Source: Burkholderiaceae bacterium
GTDB lineage: Bacteria; Pseudomonadota; Gammaproteobacteria; Burkholderiales; Burkholderiaceae
Direction of reading: 5' to 3'
DNA: 64,000 nt
Assembly (NCBI GenBank): GCA_947448415.1
Contig: CANFMT010000004.1
Span: forward strand, 1-64,000
Of this stretch, positions 30,222 through 39,903 are shown piece after piece (the stretch's first letter is position 1; each line of letters begins with the position of its first letter). Below the pieces are notes generated by a model that saw only the letters and a list, made by a program, of their open reading frames with translations, was not told the DNA's origin and did not search any database. The translations under genes and the position numbers were made by a program.

Positions 30222-31409
30222 CTACAGTCTATTTCTACCGCGTAAACCAGGTAGATCTTCGAGCGTGTGGCCTGGAAACAAGCTTTCAAATTTTTTAGAG
30301 AATGCAAAGGCCTTAAACAGTTCGCCCATCTCGGCTTCAGATAATAATTTTTGCAACGAGTTTGAAATTGGTAGAAAAGTTTCTGGGTCGCTAGGATCGC
30401 CAATCTCCAAGGCAATATCGCCAATACCTGCATCCAATAGGTAAGCAGCTTGGTTGGTGAGAAAAACGTCATCCGCATTTTCAGCTAAGGCACTGCGAGC
30501 AATTTGCGACCATTGCACATGCGTTGTTAAGTCACAAAGGCCGGGAAGGTAAAACGGGTCTTGAATTGCGTGATGGCGATGATGGGCCATTAAGGTTCCT
30601 TCAAGTCTTTGTGGGTGGTAATACTCACTTTCGGGAAAGCCATAATCAAGCGTGAGAAATAAACCAATATCCAAATGCTTGGTTACTTGTTGCATCCAAG
30701 CGTTTGCAGGAGTGTGTAGTTCAGTGACATAAGCTTCTGAGAAATTGCCGCCCAGAAGAGTTTCGGGAAGTAATTGCTGTTCGACGGGCGCGCCTACTTT
30801 CCAGACTAGCTTGTTATTTTCAAATGCAACACCATACCAATACCAAAATCCATTTTGATAAATGATGGCATCACATGGAATAGCATCAATAACTTCATTG
30901 GCAAGAATGACGCCTTTGAAATTTTCTGGCAATTGAGTTAGCCAGTTGCATTTAGTCTGGTGATTGAATTGCTTAACTACTCCTGCAATTCGTTCTTGTT
31001 GACGCTGAGCTAAGTCTGGCGAAATTTCAATGATGTCGTACCGGTCCAAAGAAAAACCAAGATCGTTTAGGCGAGTCAGGATGGATGTGGCCAGCTTGCC
31101 AGTCCCCGCTCCGAATTCTAGAATTTGGGCAGAGAAACCTTTTTCCTTCAGCGCTTCAAGCACCGGCAATAGGGTGGAGCAAATGGCTGCGCCAAATAGA
31201 GGGCTTAATTCAGGGGCGGTAGTGAAGTCGCCACCAGCACCTAGTTTATGAGCGCCAGCACTGTAATAGCCCATACCGGGCTCATAGAGGGCCATCTCCA
31301 TATAGCGGGAAAAGGGCAGCCAACCGCCTTTAAAGGCGATCTGAGAGGCTATTTTGGCCTTCAGGAGCGCACTATGCTCCGTTTCCAGGCTGGTCAAGGT
31401 AATATCCAT
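30222..31409 (-). CDS. MidA/NDUFAF7-family SAM-dependent methyltransferase
   Basis: Class I methyltransferase of the COG1565 family, whose mitochondrial member NDUFAF7 methylates an arginine of complex I subunit NDUFS2. The 395-residue product has the family signature GGDFTTAPELSPLFG (about 59-73), the SAM motif EFGAGTGK at 98-105 and FLTLDYGFPESEYYHPQR. The bacterial substrate is not established; complex I or another respiratory protein is an inference. It converges with cca and diverges from the pteridine-reductase-like gene. Confidence 0.88.
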   Translation of the reverse strand: MDITLTSLETEHSALLKAKIASQIAFKGGWLPFSRYMEMALYEPGMGYYSAGAHKLGAGGDFTTAPELSPLFGAAICSTLLPVLEALKEKGFSAQILEFGAGTGKLATSILTRLNDLGFSLDRYDIIEISPDLAQRQQERIAGVVKQFNHQTKCNWLTQLPENFKGVILANEVIDAIPCDAIIYQNGFWYWYGVAFENNKLVWKVGAPVEQQLLPETLLGGNFSEAYVTELHTPANAWMQQVTKHLDIGLFLTLDYGFPESEYYHPQRLEGTLMAHHRHHAIQDPFYLPGLCDLTTHVQWSQIARSALAENADDVFLTNQAAYLLDAGIGDIALEIGDPSDPETFLPISNSLQKLLSEAEMGELFKAFAFSKKFESLFPGHTLEDLPGLRGRNRL

Positions 31410-31434
31410 AGCTCGCTAGTCTAAGAGAATTTAA

Positions 31435-32256
31435 TTGAACCCTAGTTCAACAACCCCATCCCAGCAAAAAAAGGCAGTTTTAGTGACTGGTGCTGCTAAG
31501 CGCTTAGGTCGTGAAATTGCCTTGCAATTTGCCCGTCAGGGCTGGGATGTTGCTGTCCATTATGGGCGATCGGCTCAAGAGGCGACCCAAACTGTTGAGG
31601 AAATTCAAGCCCTAGGCGTCAAAGCTCAAGCCTTTCAGGCAGACTTGGCCAACGAAGCCTCAAATAAAGAGCTTTTCTTGGCGGTCAGCAAGGCCTTTCC
31701 ACATTTAGATTGCCTGGTAAACAGCGCCTCTATCTTTGAATATGACCGCGCCAACTCGGATATCCCTTTAAGAGGGAAAAGTTTACAAGACCATATGCAG
31801 ATTAATTTGATGGCGCCAATTGTGTTGTCACAATGGATGTTTGAATATCAAAAAAACAAAGTAATCCAATCAGCAACAATCCCAACGGTTATTCCAGCAG
31901 TAATTCAGCTACTAGATCAAAAGCTGATCAATCCTAATCCAGATTATTTGTCTTACACATTGTCTAAAGCTGCGCTACTTTCCTCTATTCAATTATTAGC
32001 AATGGATTTCGCACCACATTTAAGGGTGGTGGGATTGGCCCCAGGGATTTCTTTACCGTCGGGCGATCAAACAAACGATGGTTTTTCAAAGGCACATCAA
32101 ATGACGCCATTAGGAAAATCTTCGACGCCTGCTGATATAGCAAAGGCAGCAGTATTTTTGGCAGAGTCTAGCGCTATTACTGGTACCACTTTATATGTCG
32201 ACGGTGGACAGCATCTGTTGCCATCATCACGCGATGTGATGTTTAAAACCAATTAA
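31435..32256 (+). CDS. Pteridine-reductase-like SDR (FolM/PTR1 type)
   Basis: Short-chain dehydrogenase of 273 residues. The N-terminal motif is TGAAKRLG at residues 18-25, the TGxxxRxG form typical of FolM and pteridine reductases rather than the usual TGxxxGxG. The active-site Tyr-Lys pair is in YTLSK. Likely substrate is a dihydropterin or dihydrofolate. It starts with TTG 31435 behind AAGAGAA and lies 22 bases before folB, which supports a pterin role. A generic SDR function is the alternative. Confidence 0.78.
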   Translation: MNPSSTTPSQQKKAVLVTGAAKRLGREIALQFARQGWDVAVHYGRSAQEATQTVEEIQALGVKAQAFQADLANEASNKELFLAVSKAFPHLDCLVNSASIFEYDRANSDIPLRGKSLQDHMQINLMAPIVLSQWMFEYQKNKVIQSATIPTVIPAVIQLLDQKLINPNPDYLSYTLSKAALLSSIQLLAMDFAPHLRVVGLAPGISLPSGDQTNDGFSKAHQMTPLGKSSTPADIAKAAVFLAESSAITGTTLYVDGGQHLLPSSRDVMFKTN

Positions 32257-32278
32257 GCATTTTAAAAAGAAAATATTC

Positions 32279-32674
32279 ATGCACGCTATTCTTTCTCATC
32301 CTGCCCTTGTCGATTGTCGCCGCTTATTTTTGCGCGATTATGAAATCTATATCAACATTGGTGTTCATGACTTTGAGAAAAAAGCAGAGCAACGCGTCAT
32401 ACTAAATGTAGATCTTTATATTCCTTTGGCTATGAATACGCCAACCAATGATCAGTTGGGTGAAGTGGTGGATTACGACTTCATGCGTGAAACCATTAAG
32501 GCTATAGCCTCAAAAGGGCATATACATTTGCAGGAAACATTCTGTGATGACATCGTTACTGCTATGTTGCTGCACCCTAAAGTATTGGCAGCACGCGTGA
32601 GCACAGCTAAGCCCGATGTATATCCAGATTGCCATTCGGTAGGTGTTGAAGTATTTCGTATCAAGACGTCTTAA
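32279..32674 (+). CDS. folB: Dihydroneopterin aldolase
   Basis: Folate-pathway enzyme that converts dihydroneopterin to 6-hydroxymethyl-dihydropterin. The 131-residue product has [18 protein letters not shown] near the N-terminus and the conserved [20 protein letters not shown] and [12 protein letters not shown]. An extra 16 residues precede the family core; the ATG at 32279 is the only clear start. It follows the pteridine-reductase-like gene and precedes ttcA by 32 bases. Confidence 0.93.
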   Translation: MHAILSHPALVDCRRLFLRDYEIYINIGVHDFEKKAEQRVILNVDLYIPLAMNTPTNDQLGEVVDYDFMRETIKAIASKGHIHLQETFCDDIVTAMLLHPKVLAARVSTAKPDVYPDCHSVGVEVFRIKTS

Positions 32675-32706
32675 GACGAAAGAATTTAGAAAAGAACGCG
32701 ATTGCT

Positions 32707-33615
32707 ATGGGCGATATTCGTAAAGTTGTCTTCGAAGAAAATAAGCTAGAGAAAAAGCTCTGCCGCTTGGTCGGTCAGGCCATTGGTGACTTTGGCATGA
32801 TTGAAGATGGCGACAAGGTGATGGTGTGCGTATCGGGCGGTAAGGATAGTTATGCCATGCTCGATATTCTGATGAAGTTGCGTGAACGTGCGCCGATCAA
32901 CTTTGAAATAGTAGCTGTGAACTTAGATCAGAAGCAGCCTAATTTTCCAGCCGACATACTGCCAAATTATTTGAAGAGTCTAGGTGTGCAGTATCACATT
33001 GAAGAACAAGATACTTACAGTATCGTTAAGCGTGTTATTCCTGAGGGGAAAACTACCTGTGGATTATGTTCACGTTTGCGCCGTGGCATCTTGTATCGAG
33101 TGGCAGACGAATTAGGCGCAACAAAAATTGCCTTAGGCCATCATCGCGATGACATACTTGAAACATTGATGCTCAATATGTTTTATGCTGGAAAACTAAA
33201 AGGCATGCCGCCTAAGTTACGGTCTGATGATGGTAAGCACATTGTGATTCGCCCTTTGGCATATGTTCCTGAAAAGCTGTTAGAACGTTATGCGGGGGAC
33301 ATGAGCTTCCCTATCATTCCTTGCGATTTATGCGGCAGTCAGCCAAATTTGCAGCGCCAAGTTATGAAAGAAATGCTACGCGATTGGGAAAAGAAGCATC
33401 CAGGTCGGGTGGAAAACCTATTCCGCTCTATGCATCACATTGTTCCGTCGCATTTAATGGACGAAGAGGCGTTTAATTTCAAAAACCTGAAGATTTCTAC
33501 AGAGTTATCGGGCATTGCCGGTAGATCTGCTGGCGACAGGGCAATTGATGAGGCTGAATTAGACGAATTGGCCTGCGGAACAATGATTCAAGGGATTTAT
33601 AATCCCCCTTTATGA
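32707..33615 (+). CDS. ttcA: tRNA 2-thiocytidine biosynthesis protein TtcA
   Basis: Iron-sulfur ATP-pyrophosphatase that thiolates cytidine 32 of some tRNAs. The 302-residue product has the PP-loop SGGKDS at residues 43-48, the CxxC pair in [12 protein letters not shown] and a further cysteine pair in CDLCGSQ. Length agrees with the family. Its stop overlaps the glmU start in an ATGA junction. Confidence 0.96.
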   Translation: MGDIRKVVFEENKLEKKLCRLVGQAIGDFGMIEDGDKVMVCVSGGKDSYAMLDILMKLRERAPINFEIVAVNLDQKQPNFPADILPNYLKSLGVQYHIEEQDTYSIVKRVIPEGKTTCGLCSRLRRGILYRVADELGATKIALGHHRDDILETLMLNMFYAGKLKGMPPKLRSDDGKHIVIRPLAYVPEKLLERYAGDMSFPIIPCDLCGSQPNLQRQVMKEMLRDWEKKHPGRVENLFRSMHHIVPSHLMDEEAFNFKNLKISTELSGIAGRSAGDRAIDEAELDELACGTMIQGIYNPPL

Positions 33616-35081
33616 ATATCGTCATATTGGCTGCTGGGCAAGGAAAGCGGATGAAATCCGCATTGCCTAAGGTTCTGCAAACTTTGGCAGGCAAACCCCT
33701 GCTTCAACATGTTCTTAATACCGCTCTATCGCTACAAGATAAGAAGGCCAAAAACGGCCCCGTTGTAGTGGTTGGTCATGGCGCGGCAGATGTAAAAACA
33801 TTTTTAGTAAACATAAGTAAAGAAGACTCAAGCTTTAGCAAAGTAATGACTGCGCTCCAAGCCGAGCAAAAAGGTACTGGTCATGCACTTCTACAAGCCT
33901 TGCCTAAGTTAGATGTTCGAGAGCCAACATTAGTTTTGTATGGTGATGTTCCTCTGACTACTAAAAAGACGCTTAGCAAGTTAGCGAAATTAGCTGATGG
34001 CGTACGCGGACAGGATTGTGCTTTGGCATTGTTGACGCAGAATCTCTCTAATCCCACTGGCTATGGCCGTATTGTGCGCGATGCCGATGGTTCGGTAAAA
34101 GAGATTGTTGAAGAGAAAGACGCAACAGCTGCACAAAAATTGATTCAAGAGATTAATACTGGAATTATGGTGTTGCCTACCAATTCTCTAAAGAAGTGGT
34201 TAAAGGCTTTGCGTGCCAGCAATGCGCAAGGTGAGTACTATTTAACGGATGTCATTGCTATGGCTGTTAAGGATGGCGTACCCATCCGTACAACACAAGC
34301 CGATGATGAATTTGAGACTATTGGGGTTAATAGTCGCGATCAACTTGCTGCACTAGAGCGCGCGCATCAAATTAACATTGCAAGCCAATTAATGGATGCA
34401 GGAGTTTCTCTTGCAGATCCTGCGCGCATTGATGTCCGCGGTACCCTAGAGTGCGGTACCGATGTATCAATTGATGTTGGTTGTGTGTTTGAAGGTTGCG
34501 TCACTTTAGATGCTGGTACAAAGATTGGTCCATATTGTGTGATTCGTAATAGCATCATCGGTAAAGGCGTATCTATTCACGCATATAGCCATGTGGATGG
34601 CGCAAAGGTTGGAAATCAGTCTGTCATTGGCCCTTATGCTCGTTTAAGACCTGGGGCGGATCTATCCAACGACGTTCATATTGGCAATTTCGTGGAAGTA
34701 AAGAACAGTAAAATTGCTGCTAATAGCAAAGCCAATCACTTAGCTTATGTTGGCGACTCAATTGTTGGGTCGCGAGTCAATATTGGTGCTGGTACGATTA
34801 CTTGTAATTACGATGGCGTCAATAAGCACCAGACCATTATTGAAGATGATGTGTTCATTGGTTCTGATACCCAGTTAGTTGCGCCAGTTCGAGTGGGTCG
34901 TGGTGCTACATTGGGTGCTGGTACAACACTAACAAAAGATGCGCCAGCAAATCAGCTGACAGTGTCTAGAGCGAAACAAATTTCATTACAGTGGCAGCGT
35001 CCTGTAAAGCAAGATAAGAAAGTAGTAGCTAAAAAGGCTGTAAAGAAAACAATTGGCAAGACTACAAAGGGTAAAAAATAA
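33612..35081 (+). CDS. glmU: Bifunctional UDP-GlcNAc pyrophosphorylase / GlcN-1-P acetyltransferase
   Basis: Carries out the last two steps to UDP-GlcNAc for peptidoglycan and lipid A. The N-terminal half is a nucleotidyltransferase ([26 protein letters not shown]) and the C-terminal half is a left-handed beta-helix with hexapeptide repeats (about residues 265-455). At 489 residues it is about 33 longer than the E. coli enzyme; roughly 20 of these are a Lys-rich tail after QRPVK. It is coupled to ttcA and to glmS by overlapping start/stop codons. Confidence 0.96.
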   Translation: MNIVILAAGQGKRMKSALPKVLQTLAGKPLLQHVLNTALSLQDKKAKNGPVVVVGHGAADVKTFLVNISKEDSSFSKVMTALQAEQKGTGHALLQALPKLDVREPTLVLYGDVPLTTKKTLSKLAKLADGVRGQDCALALLTQNLSNPTGYGRIVRDADGSVKEIVEEKDATAAQKLIQEINTGIMVLPTNSLKKWLKALRASNAQGEYYLTDVIAMAVKDGVPIRTTQADDEFETIGVNSRDQLAALERAHQINIASQLMDAGVSLADPARIDVRGTLECGTDVSIDVGCVFEGCVTLDAGTKIGPYCVIRNSIIGKGVSIHAYSHVDGAKVGNQSVIGPYARLRPGADLSNDVHIGNFVEVKNSKIAANSKANHLAYVGDSIVGSRVNIGAGTITCNYDGVNKHQTIIEDDVFIGSDTQLVAPVRVGRGATLGAGTTLTKDAPANQLTVSRAKQISLQWQRPVKQDKKVVAKKAVKKTIGKTTKGKK

Positions 35082-36913
35082 TGTGCGGTATTGTTGGCGC
35101 AGCCTCCCATCAAAATATTGTTGATGTGTTAGTTGAGGGTTTGCGTCGTCTAGAGTACCGTGGCTATGACTCTTGTGGCTTTGCTGTCATTAATGGCGAT
35201 GATGTTAAGCACCCGATTGAAAGAGCCCGCACAACTGCGCGCGTTTCAGAATTAGCTGAGCAGGGCAAGCATTTCCATGGCACTTTAGGTATCGCTCATA
35301 CCCGTTGGGCAACCCACGGTAAGCCAGATACGCAGAATGCTCACCCCCATATTTCAAATGGGTTAATTGCAGTAGTGCATAACGGCATTATTGAAAACTA
35401 CGAGGTACTACGCGCTGAATTAATAGCTGCTGGCTATGTCTTTACATCTGAGACGGACACTGAGGTCATTGCTCACTTAATTCATCAGCAGTATGTTGCC
35501 AGTGGCCAAAAAGACATTGCCCAATCAGTAAAAGCAGTTCTACCTAGATTGTTAGGCGCTTATGCAATTGGCGTCATTGCACAAGATAATCCAACGATAT
35601 TGATTGGCGCTAGAGTTGGATCACCCTTAGTGGTAGCCCTTGGTGCAAAAGAAAACTTTTTAGCATCAGATGCCTTGGCTTTGGCGGGTCGAGCACACTC
35701 CATGATGTACTTGGAAGAGGGTGATATTGCTGTATTAACAGCAGATGGTGTTGAGGTGATTGATCAAGCTGGCAAGCCCGCTCAAAGAGAGCTTAAGCCC
35801 ATGCCAGCGCAAGCTGACTCAGTGGATTTGGGTCCATATCAGCATTACATGCAAAAAGAAATCTTTGAGCAACCCGGAGCAATTAGCGACACCTTGGCTA
35901 ATATTGCCACTTTTGGCCCTGAGTTATTTGAAGCCAGCCCAGAAGACTGGAAAAAGTTTGATCAAGTGTTGATTTTGGCCTGCGGTACCAGTTACTACTC
36001 GGCATGTGTTGCTAAGTATTGGCTGGAAGATATTGCCGGTATTCCTACGCAAGTTGAGATTGCTAGCGAGTATCGTTATCGCACTACTGTCCCTAACCCA
36101 AACACATTGATTGTTGTGGTTTCGCAATCTGGCGAGACTGCAGATACTTTGGCTGCATTACGTCATGCAAAGAGCTTGGGTCATCATTACACCTTAGCAA
36201 TATGTAATGTTGCTAGTAGCGCAATGGTTCGTGAAACCGATTGGCATTTTTTGACTAAGGCAGGTGCGGAGATTGGCGTTGCATCTACTAAAGCATTTAC
36301 TACTCAGCTCTTGGCGCTTTATCTGCTAGCGGTTTCTATCGCTAAGCGCGCAGGGAAGATTTCTGCCGAGAAAGAAAAATCACTACTTCGTGAATTGCGC
36401 CATTTGCCAAAAGCTCTTCATGCAGTGTTGGCACTTGAGCCACAAATCATTGCTTGGAGCGATGCTTTTGCTAAATGTGAGAATGCGCTCTTTTTGGGCC
36501 GCGGATTGCATTACCCAATTGCACTCGAGGGTGCGCTCAAGTTAAAAGAAATCTCCTATATCCATGCTGAAGCCTATCCAGCTGGTGAGTTAAAGCATGG
36601 GCCATTGGCTCTGGTGACAGACAAAATGCCAGTAGTGACGGTTGCTCCAAAAGATGAGCTCCTTGAAAAGCTCAAATCAAATATGCAAGAAGTTAAAGCG
36701 CGCGGCGGAAAGCTTTATGTATTTGCTGATCACGATACTGAGATTGTGAACAGTGACGGCATCAACGTCATTCGATTGCCTGAGCACTACGGCAATCTCT
36801 CACCTATTCTTCACGTAGTACCACTACAGCTTCTGGCATATCACACGGCCTGCGCGCGCGGCACTGATGTTGATAAGCCTAGAAATTTAGCTAAGAGCGT
36901 TACTGTTGAATAA
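35081..36913 (+). CDS. glmS: Glucosamine--fructose-6-phosphate aminotransferase
   Basis: Makes glucosamine-6-phosphate from fructose-6-phosphate and glutamine. The 610-residue product has the N-terminal nucleophile Cys2 (MCGIVGA), a glutaminase domain to about 240, two SIS domains and the C-terminal KSVTVE tail that closes the active site. The start overlaps the glmU stop in TAATG, so the two UDP-GlcNAc genes are co-translated. No glmS ribozyme or small-RNA target is obvious in the leader, which lies inside glmU. Confidence 0.97.
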   Translation: MCGIVGAASHQNIVDVLVEGLRRLEYRGYDSCGFAVINGDDVKHPIERARTTARVSELAEQGKHFHGTLGIAHTRWATHGKPDTQNAHPHISNGLIAVVHNGIIENYEVLRAELIAAGYVFTSETDTEVIAHLIHQQYVASGQKDIAQSVKAVLPRLLGAYAIGVIAQDNPTILIGARVGSPLVVALGAKENFLASDALALAGRAHSMMYLEEGDIAVLTADGVEVIDQAGKPAQRELKPMPAQADSVDLGPYQHYMQKEIFEQPGAISDTLANIATFGPELFEASPEDWKKFDQVLILACGTSYYSACVAKYWLEDIAGIPTQVEIASEYRYRTTVPNPNTLIVVVSQSGETADTLAALRHAKSLGHHYTLAICNVASSAMVRETDWHFLTKAGAEIGVASTKAFTTQLLALYLLAVSIAKRAGKISAEKEKSLLRELRHLPKALHAVLALEPQIIAWSDAFAKCENALFLGRGLHYPIALEGALKLKEISYIHAEAYPAGELKHGPLALVTDKMPVVTVAPKDELLEKLKSNMQEVKARGGKLYVFADHDTEIVNSDGINVIRLPEHYGNLSPILHVVPLQLLAYHTACARGTDVDKPRNLAKSVTVE

Positions 36914-36928
36914 ATATTTAGCACTTGT

Positions 36929-36994
36929 TTGACATTTTCTAAAAGCTGTGGACAAATTTAGGTAGACAAATCAGGGCTTTAGGGAGTCCTGATT
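36929..36994 (+). promoter_or_regulatory. Candidate promoter and hairpin before the RND efflux operon
   Basis: A consensus TTGACA lies at 36929-36934 with a weak -10 (ACAAAT, 36952-36957) 17 bases on. Just downstream, AATCAGGGCT (36969-36978) pairs with AGTCCTGATT (36985-36994) across a 6-base loop with one G-U pair. No T-run follows. The repeat could be an operator for a local regulator or a hairpin at the mRNA 5' end; no regulator gene is adjacent. Confidence 0.4.
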
Positions 36995-37036
36995 GCATTT
37001 CTGTGTTCAAATAACTCTTGTAAAAGAGGATATTTG

Positions 37037-38587
37037 TTGCAACCCATGTTTCTGCTGAAAGTGCCCCCAGTCTCCCGCTTGCATTTACTTGCGCTCGCTT
37101 GCGCAGGTGCGTTATCTGCTTGCGCTGTTGGGCCAGACTTTAAACAGCCAGACGCGCCCAATACTTCTTCATACACAGAGACAACGCTTTCCAAGAAATT
37201 GGCTACTGCTCCAGGAGTGCCCGGCGGAACTTCGCAAGAATTTGTGGAGGGTGCAGAAATTGAGGCGCAGTGGTGGCAGTTATATAAATCTCCTGAGCTA
37301 GATGCATTAATAAAAAAAGCACTGCAGCAAAATCCAACTCTAGGGGCAGCAGATGCTGCTCTTCGTGTAGCCCAAGAAAATGTCAACGCACAAATTGGCG
37401 GCCAGTATTTCCCATCTGTAGGGTTAAGCGGAGCTGCCTCTCGCCAACTTCAGCCCTCAGCCATTTATGGCCTCCCTTATGGTTCAGATACGTATAACCT
37501 TTACAACACCTCCGTCAATGTGACTTATAAATTGGATGTATTTGGTGGGGCTCGACGAGCGGTTGAAGGTGCGCGAGCGCAGGCAGAGGTGGCACAGTTT
37601 CAATTAGAGGGCGCTTATCTTTCTTTGACGGCGAATGTTGTGACAAGCGCAGTAAAAGAGGCGGCCTTGCGCGCGCAAAAGAAAGCTACTGAAGAGATTT
37701 TGAAGGCGCAGACTAATCTTGCTGAAGTCACTGAGAGGCAGCTGGAGATTGGCACCGTCTCTAAAGTTGATGTGACATCACAAAGAACATTAGTTTCTAG
37801 CTCAGAAGTAGATTTATTTAGCTATGAAAGAAATTTAGCATTCGTCAGAAATCAACTTGCAGTACTTGTTGGTGAATTACCTAGCAATGCCAATATTGCC
37901 CAATTTAATTTGGCAAATTTACATTTACCTGAGAAGCTCCCGCTTTCCGTGCCATCAAGTTTGGTGCGCCAGCGTCCCGATGTACGTGCCGCAGAAGCTC
38001 AACTCAAAGCCCAGAATGCATTTGTGGGTGTTGCAACAGCCAATCTACTGCCGCAATTTAATATCACTGGATCTATTGGCTCTGCAGCCTTAACTTCAGC
38101 TGCTTTATTTGGCCCTAACTCTGCCTTATGGTCTATCGGGGGAGGAATATTGCAACCTCTTTTCCAGGGCGGCCAACTCCTAGCTCAGCGACGCGGTGCA
38201 ATTGCTAATTATGAGCAAGCAGCTTTTCAGTATCAGGCAACAGTATTAAATGCTTTTCAAGAGGTTGCTAACTCATTGCGCGCACTAGAGACCGGAGCCC
38301 AAGCGTTAAAGTCAGCCTCTGATGCAGAGCGCTATGCCTATGAGACTTTAGATCTAGTGCAGCAACAGTACAAATTAGGAACAGCAAGCTATTTATCAGT
38401 TTTGTATTACCAAAATCAATATCAACAGGCAAAGGTCAAGTCTATAGCCGCGCAAGCAACACGTTTCTCTGATACGGCAGCATTATTTGCAGCATTAGGC
38501 GGTGGCTGGTGGAATCGTGAAGGCCCTGCATTTAAACCAAAAGACATAGCGAACAAAGATCAAAATGAAACTTCTGGAACTAATTAA
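37037..38587 (+). CDS. RND efflux outer-membrane factor lipoprotein (NodT/OprM family)
   Basis: Outer-membrane channel of a tripartite efflux pump. The product of about 516 residues has a lipoprotein signal with lipobox LSAC (Cys about 29), then CAVGPDFKQP, the WWQLY motif and two OEP repeats. TTG 37037 was chosen because AGAGGA at 37025-37030 is spaced 6 bases from it; TTG 37034 and ATG 37046 are alternatives that leave the signal peptide intact. Its end overlaps the adaptor gene by 23 bases. Confidence 0.9.
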   Translation: MQPMFLLKVPPVSRLHLLALACAGALSACAVGPDFKQPDAPNTSSYTETTLSKKLATAPGVPGGTSQEFVEGAEIEAQWWQLYKSPELDALIKKALQQNPTLGAADAALRVAQENVNAQIGGQYFPSVGLSGAASRQLQPSAIYGLPYGSDTYNLYNTSVNVTYKLDVFGGARRAVEGARAQAEVAQFQLEGAYLSLTANVVTSAVKEAALRAQKKATEEILKAQTNLAEVTERQLEIGTVSKVDVTSQRTLVSSSEVDLFSYERNLAFVRNQLAVLVGELPSNANIAQFNLANLHLPEKLPLSVPSSLVRQRPDVRAAEAQLKAQNAFVGVATANLLPQFNITGSIGSAALTSAALFGPNSALWSIGGGILQPLFQGGQLLAQRRGAIANYEQAAFQYQATVLNAFQEVANSLRALETGAQALKSASDAERYAYETLDLVQQQYKLGTASYLSVLYYQNQYQQAKVKSIAAQATRFSDTAALFAALGGGWWNREGPAFKPKDIANKDQNETSGTN

Positions 38588-39896
38588 GAACAAGCTCCTT
38601 GCTTTGGTTCTTGCCTTATGGGCATGGATGAAGCTAAAGGGTGAGCAATGGAAATTGCGTGACAAAGCTAAAACGCTTTGGGAAAAAGTTAAAGCTTTCT
38701 ATGCACGCATGGGTGCTAAGTGGCGCAATACCAAAGCTTATGCAAAGCTTATGGCAATGGAACCATTGCAACGTCGCATGACAATCATGCTCTGCGGTGT
38801 TTTCTTGTTACTTGGTTTGATTTTTGCTTTTAATCAGCTCAAGACCTTCATGATTAAGCATTTCATCTCAGGGATGGGTTTGCCGCCAGCAACCGTATCC
38901 ACAATGGTGATTGCCACATCTGAATGGCAGCCAAAGTTAAGCAGTGTTGGTAATGTCAGGGCATTTAGGGGTGTAGAGCTCAGCACTGAGATTGGTGGTT
39001 TGGTACAAACGGTACCAGTGAAATCTGGTCAGGATGTCAAAGAGGGGGACTTGCTCATTAAATTGAATGACGCATCTGATGTTGCGCAATTAAACTCATT
39101 AAAAGCATTGGCAGATTTGGCTAAGGTTATTAATGAGCGCGATAGACAGCAGTTAGCTATTCAAGCGATTAGCAAGAATGTCTTTGATACTAGTGCGGCA
39201 GATGCTAAATCAAAGAGGGCTCAGGTAGAGCAACAAGCAGCACTAGTCGCCAAGAAAAACCTCAAGGCTCCATTTAGTGGTCGCGTAGGCATTGTGTCTA
39301 TCAATCCTGGGCAATACGTTAATCCTGGTGATAAGCTCTTAACATTGCAAACTTTGGATCCTATTTTTGTGGATTTCAATTTGCCACAAAACAATGCCGA
39401 GCAAATTCAAGTGGGTCAAGAGGTGGTTGTAACGACTGATGCATTTAAGGATGCGAGTTTTACTGGCAAGATCACCGCAGTAAGCCCAAAGGTAGATACG
39501 AATACTCGCAATATCCAAGTTGAAGCACAAATTGCCAATCCTGATAAAAAAATTCTTCCAGGAATGTTTGCGAACGTGAATATTAAATTAGGTGATCAAG
39601 TCAAATTATTGACCTTACCGCAAACGTCCGTAACTTATAACCCTTATGGCTCTACAGTGTTCATTGCTAAGCCTACCGGTAAGAAAGATAAACAAGGCAA
39701 TCCTGCCTTTGAGGCACAGCAAGTATTTGTAACTACCGGCGCTACTCGTGGTGATCAAGTGGCGATCCTAAAAGGTGTTGAGGAAGGTGCCACTGTTGTC
39801 ACTAGTGGCCAGCTCAAGTTGAAAAATGGTACCCCGCTGATTATTAATAACAAGGTGATGCCAGCAAACTCACCTGATCCAAGACCGCAGGAATAA
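38565..39896 (+). CDS. RND efflux periplasmic adaptor with long N-terminal extension
   Basis: Membrane-fusion protein linking the pump to the outer-membrane channel. From about residue 105 it is a standard adaptor: lipoyl half-motifs (VELSTEIGGLVQTVPVKSGQ, LKAPFSGRVGIVSINPGQYV), a short hairpin and beta-barrel domains. The 443-residue product is unusual before that. A hydrophobic stretch (about 5-21) is followed by about 50 Lys/Trp-rich residues and only then by the membrane anchor (about 74-92). Later starts at residues 63 or 65 are possible but lack a ribosome site and would leave a 170-base gap. Confidence 0.88.
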   Translation: MKLLELIKNKLLALVLALWAWMKLKGEQWKLRDKAKTLWEKVKAFYARMGAKWRNTKAYAKLMAMEPLQRRMTIMLCGVFLLLGLIFAFNQLKTFMIKHFISGMGLPPATVSTMVIATSEWQPKLSSVGNVRAFRGVELSTEIGGLVQTVPVKSGQDVKEGDLLIKLNDASDVAQLNSLKALADLAKVINERDRQQLAIQAISKNVFDTSAADAKSKRAQVEQQAALVAKKNLKAPFSGRVGIVSINPGQYVNPGDKLLTLQTLDPIFVDFNLPQNNAEQIQVGQEVVVTTDAFKDASFTGKITAVSPKVDTNTRNIQVEAQIANPDKKILPGMFANVNIKLGDQVKLLTLPQTSVTYNPYGSTVFIAKPTGKKDKQGNPAFEAQQVFVTTGATRGDQVAILKGVEEGATVVTSGQLKLKNGTPLIINNKVMPANSPDPRPQE

Positions 39897-39903
39897 TTAG
39901 TAG

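Noticed and set aside
34231..34242. GTGAGTACTATT, a partial match to the SlmA operator GTGAGTACTCAC
   Set aside because: Only one half-site matches and it lies inside glmU; another partial match at 30617-30628 is no better. Expected by chance.
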